A stretch of DNA of 64,000 nucleotides from Angiostrongylus vasorum. Lineage: Eukaryota > Nematoda > Chromadorea > Rhabditida > Metastrongylidae. Under the pieces are notes generated by a model. It was not told the DNA's origin. It saw only the letters and a list, made by a program, of their open reading frames with translations, and made no database searches. Shown here piece after piece: positions 63,447 through 64,000 of this stretch. The position numbers were made by a program, and so were the translations under genes. Within the stretch, counting starts at the first letter, position 1. Every line of letters begins with the position of its first letter. The stretch spans positions 1 to 64,000 of the forward strand of contig JADANN010000299.1 of assembly GCA_018806985.1 (NCBI GenBank). Direction: 5' to 3'.

Positions 63447-64000
63447 TGATCTTCATATGCACTTCTTTGTAGGTTACGATAATAATTATGTTACGTGTCA
63501 TGTATTTCTTAGTGTACAGTTAGTCTCTTCCCCTCTTTATACTTTCATTACGGTCTAAACACTGTCCCATGGCCTCCACCTCTTTCCTGTGCTTGGTCGT
63601 TGTCATTTTGAATGTGTATCCGGCAAAGACTTTGTTGTTTCTCAAAATTAGTTTTGGTTCGCGTAGATTTTTATTTAAAACCACAGATTTTCTCCTAGTG
63701 ATTCGTAGAAATATGAATCTATTTTGGCAAAAAATATTAATATCCGGAAGCGTGGTTATGCGCTCTTTAAATTCACATTCCCACTCACGTTCTTATCACT
63801 TGAGACTTATCTGTTTAGGTAAAGGATTCTCGTCATATCACCGTTAGTTGTATGCATTTGTTACATAAAAATGAAATGTTCTTTTGAAGAAAATATAACT
63901 GCTGAATCACTGGGTGAAGGCGAAGGTCTACATTTCAGTCATCGCCGCTTTGTTAGGTTCGATATGCAACGTATACCGCTGAGAACGGAATGAATGCTGG
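63447..64000. other. 3' flank of tmc
   Basis: Presumed 3' UTR and intergenic sequence. No further exon recognised. Confidence 0.5.

Overview
This is nuclear DNA of a nematode, most likely a clade V strongylid of the hookworm type. I infer this from the short TTTCAG-type splice acceptors, the small exons, a long-loop TMC gene, and abundant RTE and Penelope-like (PLE) retroelements. There are no operons, Shine-Dalgarno sites or CRISPR arrays. I saw no convincing functional tRNA or rRNA gene; tRNA-like segments belong to SINEs.

Layout. (1) About 1.5-4.8 kb: a nearly full-length but dead RTE retrotransposon. (2) About 6.8-10.1 kb: four exons, plus strand, of a phosphatidylethanolamine-binding protein (PEBP) gene. 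A PLE hairpin and two SINEs sit in its introns, and its first and last exons are not secure. (3) 12.6-20.4 kb: RTE fragments, a foldback repeat and long stretches with nothing recognisable. (4) 23.7-63.4 kb: one very large plus-strand gene, about 30 exons, for a transmembrane channel-like (TMC) protein close to C. elegans TMC-1/TMC-2. Its first intron is about 18 kb and holds a PLE, an RTE fragment, SINEs, a probable alternative first exon near 40.3 kb and weak minus-strand ORFs. Later introns hold PLE hairpins, foldback repeats and a dense cluster of tRNA-derived SINEs.

The PEBP and TMC genes do not obviously work together. The mobile elements fall into four families: RTE, PLE with hammerhead-ribozyme motifs in the terminal repeats, a tRNA-headed SINE with about 13 copies, and a foldback element with about 5 copies.

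Most notable: several exons of otherwise well-conserved genes are broken by single-base length changes, mostly in homopolymer runs, which suggests base-calling error more than true decay. Hammerhead-like motifs recur in PLE terminal repeats; in one hairpin both arms share the same 4-nt loss of the catalytic GAAA. The PLE at 34.3-35.9 kb carries an inverted copy of its own 3' end. All homology statements come from recognising the sequence, not from searches.
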